A DNA stretch of 64,000 nucleotides from Patagioenas fasciata (Eukaryota > Chordata > Aves > Columbiformes > Columbidae): the NCBI RefSeq assembly GCF_037038585.1, contig NC_092526.1, positions 35,043,501 to 35,107,500 of the forward strand, written 5' to 3'. The first letter of the stretch is position 1. The number at the start of each line of letters is the position of its first letter. Below are positions 59,757 to 64,000 of this stretch, one piece after another. The position numbers and the translations under genes are program-made. The notes under the pieces are model-generated. The model worked only from the letters and a program-made list of their open reading frames with translations. It was not told the origin of the DNA and ran no database searches.

Positions 59757-62099
59757 ACCTTCTTAGCATCCCTTATAATTAGGTGCTGCAGGCTCGAAAG
59801 GCATGGCTTGCTCACAGCCTCCCCAGGTGTAGATGCTGCAATGCCCGTGGGCTCAGGTCCATCTCATGCCTGCTGCAGGCTACTGGAGTGATCACTGCCC
59901 TTTGGGAGTGAGCCTCACTGACCACCCCAGCGGTGCTACGTCCCACTTACCATCGGTGGACAATTCTCGGAAGCAAACATCAAGACCTACTAAGTGCTAA
60001 AGTCATCTCAGCCTTTTATGCTCTGTAGAGACTCAGCTCCCCTTGATTTCAAAGCAACTGAGTCACTTGTGATTCATGCAAAGCCTGAAGGAGAGCAAGG
60101 TAATAAATCTCAGTTTCTCATGTCCCCAGCTGGTGCTGTAACCTCTTCTGAACTCTCTCCTCACCTCACAGCATATTACACCCCTGGAGAGCAGAAGGCA
60201 TGTGGAGGAAGGTGCTGGGTCAAGATGTCTCTAGAAGAGGGACAAGTCCAGCACCAGTAGTTGGTAGCCCAGTGCTTTGCAGCCCGGTTGGCACACTGTG
60301 CATGAAGAAGCAACCCAAATGCAGGGCACCTGGATGGGCAATAGCTGCAAACCCTGTTCTCCTCACTTCTGCTGCTTGCTTCACAGCAGGAAGAAGGATG
60401 CAGAGAGTAATTACAGCCTGGTGCTGCATGGCTCAGTGAAAAGGTGGACAAACTCAGGCCTCATGAGGGCATGCATAGAGCTTTCTTTTCAGTTCAAATG
60501 AAGGAGCAATGAGGCCTGTGCCGTGTCGGAGCTGGGAGTAGCAGAGGCTACAGCTGAAGGCAGCCAGTCATGTGGCAAACACCTGCGAGATGCAGCAGTG
60601 GTGGAGGGGTTTGCAGATGGATTTGAGTGGAGTGGATCTTCTAGGAAAGCCAGGAATGTTGCAGCACGTGTGGTGCTGGAGGAAGAAGACAAAAGATGTT
60701 CCTGGGTACAAAACTTGCTTGCAAGGCGAATGTGGGGATTTTGGAGTAGGGAATTTCCTGCTTCTGCTGGGTGTGATTGCACATGCAAGTTCTCTGTTAA
60801 AAAGGGAAGTGGTGTGAAGAACCCTGTCTGGTGCTTTGCAGACCAGCTCAGTGAGGTCTGGGTTTGGATCAAGCGAGCAGCCATTGTTAGAGTTCCTCCT
60901 TGCCCAGAAGTCCCTTGGGTGCCAGCAGTGGGAGCCTAAACATATTGAGATGGCTTCCTACAGATGTATGAGGCGGGTCAGGCTTACTTGGCTTCAGAGA
61001 TTAGGGCACTGAATTCATTGTGGTTGAGAGCCTCAGCTAAATCAAAGCAATTTTCTTCTCCCTGCATTATGAAGCACCATGCTTCAGCCTTTTCCTAAAT
61101 ATTTTGGAAGAGAAGGAGTGCAGTCCTTTGAGGGGAAGACAGTAGCAAGTGCACTATTAAAGATAATGGTCCTTCAGGAGGACCCAGCAAGTTAGGGAGA
61201 TGGCATGACAGTAACTCTTGTCCAGGCTTATGTTCCGGCCTAGCAAAGGCTGGCTGTGCCTGGTGCTGATTTTCTCCTGCCTGGGGTGGTAGGGACGGGC
61301 TGAGGCAGGGCTAGGTTGCGGGAGGCAGGATGGTTCACGTATGGCCAAAGAGCATCACCACACCTGAGCCAGGTGAGTGCAGTGCCTTGCAGCCAAGAGA
61401 GTGGTACTGGCCCCAGATTTATGAACCTTTATTCTTGTTTCTGTTTGCACACTAGGAGCAGTTCTTAAAGTTGAGTTTTTCCAATCCCCTCCGGCCATCG
61501 GCTTCTGTTCCTGCCTGTTTGTCTGCCTCCTGTGAAGACATAGAACACTGGAGCTGCTCCGATCTCTCCCCTGGCTGCAGGTCTGTTTGTGAGTGAAACG
61601 GTGGGCTCTGTAGCAGGGAAATCCCTTTTTAACCACAGACAGACAGTGCTGTGTGTGGGCTTCCCCGAGAAGGCACAAAGAAATACTCCTTCCAGGCTGG
61701 GCCCCCACTGCTATCATCATGCAACAGGCTCAGAAAAAGGGTTAGGGGGGGCCAGCAACAAAATACATCGTCTTTGGTCTTGGTGCAGCTTTCCAGCAGT
61801 CTTCAGCTTACAAGAAGAAGTAGGAAACTCCCCGACACTGGGGATTTCCTTCAATTGAAGCTGCTGTAGAAAGCTGTCTGCAGAGGACCTTCCTCAGAGC
61901 TTGGGTGATGACCAGCTGGGGCAGGAATCTCCAGCAGCAGGACCACAGAGCCACAGCTCTGGGCAGTACTGTATCACTGTATGTTCTGGGATGCTCTTTC
62001 CTTGCCAGGGTAGCAGGACAGTTCCTTTATTGCAGCTAGTTGTCCCTTCCCCCAGCTTTGTGGTATCACTGGGCTAGTGACACCTCCTGGGGGCGTTTC

Positions 62100-62134
62100 T
62101 ATAGGGTGTGTCCTATATAAGCACTCAGCAGTGC
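62100..62134 (+). promoter_or_regulatory. TATA-like element flanked by inverted repeats
   Basis: TATAGG (62100-62105) and CCTATA (62112-62117) form an inverted repeat overlapping TATATAA (62114-62120). Directly after it, GCACT (62121-62125) and AGTGC (62130-62134) form a second inverted repeat. A GGGGGCG word lies just upstream. This could be a TATA promoter with initiation near 62145, but there is no accompanying gene. Confidence 0.2.
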
Positions 62135-64000
62135 TTCATACCCAGGGACACTGTCTAGGACACTTAGTGAGGTGCCAGAACTGCTTTCTTCGTCTTCTCC
62201 CTTGGCTTTGGGAGTTCTTGCTGAGGCTCTGAGGAGCAGAATGGTATCCTGTCAGGACTTTAGGCAGGAACAACTGCTTGCCAGCTTGTTGCATCCCAGG
62301 CTCAGGCAGGGCTCTGTACAAAACTGCCTTTTACCTTGGAGCATCCGGAAAACATAATGGGGCAGCAATTATGGGGTGGGTGCAAGCTTGGGCCTGGGAG
62401 ATATGTGGCAAGGAGCCAATTATTGTTAATTAGGCATGTTTCTGTTGGCTAGGCTGGGCTTTTGCTGCTGTGCAGGAATTTGTTTGCACCAGGGGAGCTT
62501 TGTGGCTGGCTGAGCCCTGGGAGGCTGCTAGGAGCCATAGCCCAGGCATGCTTGGGTCAGGGTCAGGCCAGAAAAGCTCAAACCAAAGCCTCCTGCTGAG
62601 CCAATCCCACTTAAATTTCAGGCCAGGCTTAGCCCACGTGCTTTCCCTGAGACAGTGCTGAGGCATCAGCCCAGGCTGCTCTCCTCTTTGGAGGGATGAG
62701 GTTATGCATCCCTGTTCTTATAGGCTGGTCCCTCAGGCTGCTGGTCCCTCATCCCCAGCTCCTTTTGCTCCATCGTGGACATGCACGGGCCACAAAGGGT
62801 GACCTGAGCATGGAGGCCATTTGAGAGGGGGACTGATTGTGCCCCAAAGTGATGCCCATCCCACACTATCCCAGCTTGTCCTGCAGTGTATATAGGAATA
62901 CATATGGAGGCTACTGCATTTCATAATCAGGGGGGCTGTTCAGTGCACCCCATGCAGCTGAAGAGATCCTGAAAACCTGGAGCGAGACCTCTGCTCATGG
63001 GATGGTGTGAGAGCAGGATGTCAGGACCCCTTGTCAGTGCAGGATGTGACCTGGCCACCTGCAGCACACTCCTCCAGTGGATCTTTATCTCATCTTTGTT
63101 GATGTTTTTGTTCTGTTGCAAAATGGAAGGAGACCTGGAACTTTGCCACATGAAAGGAGACCTGGAGATGAGGTTTCCACTCTGCCACCTCCTGCCTCTG
63201 CAGGATAAAACCAGAGATCCTGCCCTTCATCCCCCCACCAGACAGAACCAGGTAGCCCTTTGCCCACAAATACGGCGTATACAGCCCAGGGGAGTCCCAG
63301 CCCCTGTTGCTTTGTCTAAAACCCGTGAGAAGGCAAAATAAGACAGAGCAGGGGTGGAAAAGCACTGCACTGCCTTTCTGTGGCAGAGCAGGAGCAAGAG
63401 GATCGAGGCTGCCGGCCTGGAGAGAGCAGCCAGATGCCCGGTGCTGCAACCTGCTCAGGAAATGGTCTTTTCGTTAGGCAGCTCTACACAGCTCTAATTA
63501 AATTATGGGATTAAAGCCATCTCATTCCTCACTCATCTGGTGCCAAACGCTTGTTCCAAGGGAGTGCCCTCCATTAAAGGGAAAACTGCCCTCGCAGCGC
63601 TCTGCACCAGCTCATCAAGAGAGTTCAGGCCGCCACAGAGTCACTTTTTGATTGCACTGCATTGCAGATGGGGTGTCTGGAGCGCTGTCATTCTCGTGTG
63701 GCCTTCATCTTCTTTTGGTCCTCGTCTGTCAGCCTTTCAGAAAGCTTTGGGGATGGATAATCCTCTGCTTGCTGCTCTTAGCTTTGTGCAAGTCTGGTCA
63801 GGGTCTGAGCACTGTGCAAAGGGTCAGTTGGTGCAGAGCAGAAAATTCACAGTATGTTCTCACCCAAAGGTTTGAAGAGGACTAAGACCTTGCTGTGCAA
63901 AATGCTCTATAAATATCACAAGGTCTGCAACTGATAGGAAGGGAGGAAAAGTGCACAGGGATCTGACTTGCTAGTAAAGCAAGGAACAAGACCTTACCCT

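Larger units (their letters stand above)
59262..64000. other. Unique sequence without recognised gene
   Basis: GC content is somewhat higher than at the left end. No gene or transposon was recognised. Listed separately are a G-quadruplex motif and a TATA-like element in inverted repeats. The stretches 62400-62440 and 63470-63700 hold TAATTA and GGATTA cores in non-repetitive sequence and are possible conserved elements. Confidence 0.4.

Noticed and set aside
1-64000. CRISPR arrays, operons, phage or bacterial mobile elements
   Set aside because: No spaced direct repeats, no tightly packed long genes and no ribosome-binding-site pattern; CR1 elements and composition show vertebrate nuclear DNA.

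Overview
This window is vertebrate nuclear DNA, most probably from a bird, and reads as intergenic or deep intronic sequence. The organism call rests on the repeats. Four CR1 retrotransposon remnants are recognisable by eye: minus strand at about 4479-4625 and 12504-13540, plus strand at 32861-33058 and about 53000-53560. I see no L1, Alu, B1/B2 or other mammalian young repeats, and interspersed repeats are sparse overall, as is usual in avian genomes. A non-avian reptile cannot be formally excluded. There is no bacterial-style gene organisation, no CRISPR array, no rRNA, no convincing tRNA and no CpG island.

I recognise no intact protein-coding gene. Open frames are short and overlap on both strands, as expected by chance at roughly 45% GC. 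The longest (minus strand, 58578-59261, 227 codons) shows no family I know. The only protein-coding homology I can defend is the decayed CR1 reverse transcriptase on the minus strand at about 12905-13540. It keeps a YLDLSTSFDTVS version of the CR1 catalytic-core motif and an upstream FTKGKSCLTN motif in one frame.

Layout. 1-4.5 kb is AT-rich, with an AT-rich knot at 1708-1792. 4.5-14 kb holds the first two CR1 copies, several microsatellites and a 14-bp direct repeat with homeodomain-type cores. 14-32 kb is unique sequence with a few simple repeats, a possible ancient MIR fragment near 23.5 kb, a frame with an ITIM-like motif after a strong Kozak start (26065), a CTCF-like site (30507) and a TATA box followed by a splice donor (31347-31461). 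32-46 kb has the best-preserved CR1 tail (32861-33058), a 42-bp microexon-like segment directly behind it, and many poly(T) or T/A tracts. 46-53 kb contains two of the best exon-like segments (46889-46971, 52674-52837). 53-64 kb has the oldest CR1 copy, two perfect 12-bp palindromes, a strong minus-strand G-quadruplex motif (59732-59756) and a TATA-like element between inverted repeats (62100-62134).

The exon-like segments, promoter-like sites and conserved-element candidates are leads only. Decoy splice-site pairs are common in 64 kb of vertebrate DNA, and alignments or RNA evidence would decide them. I did not find an undescribed biological system and do not claim one.
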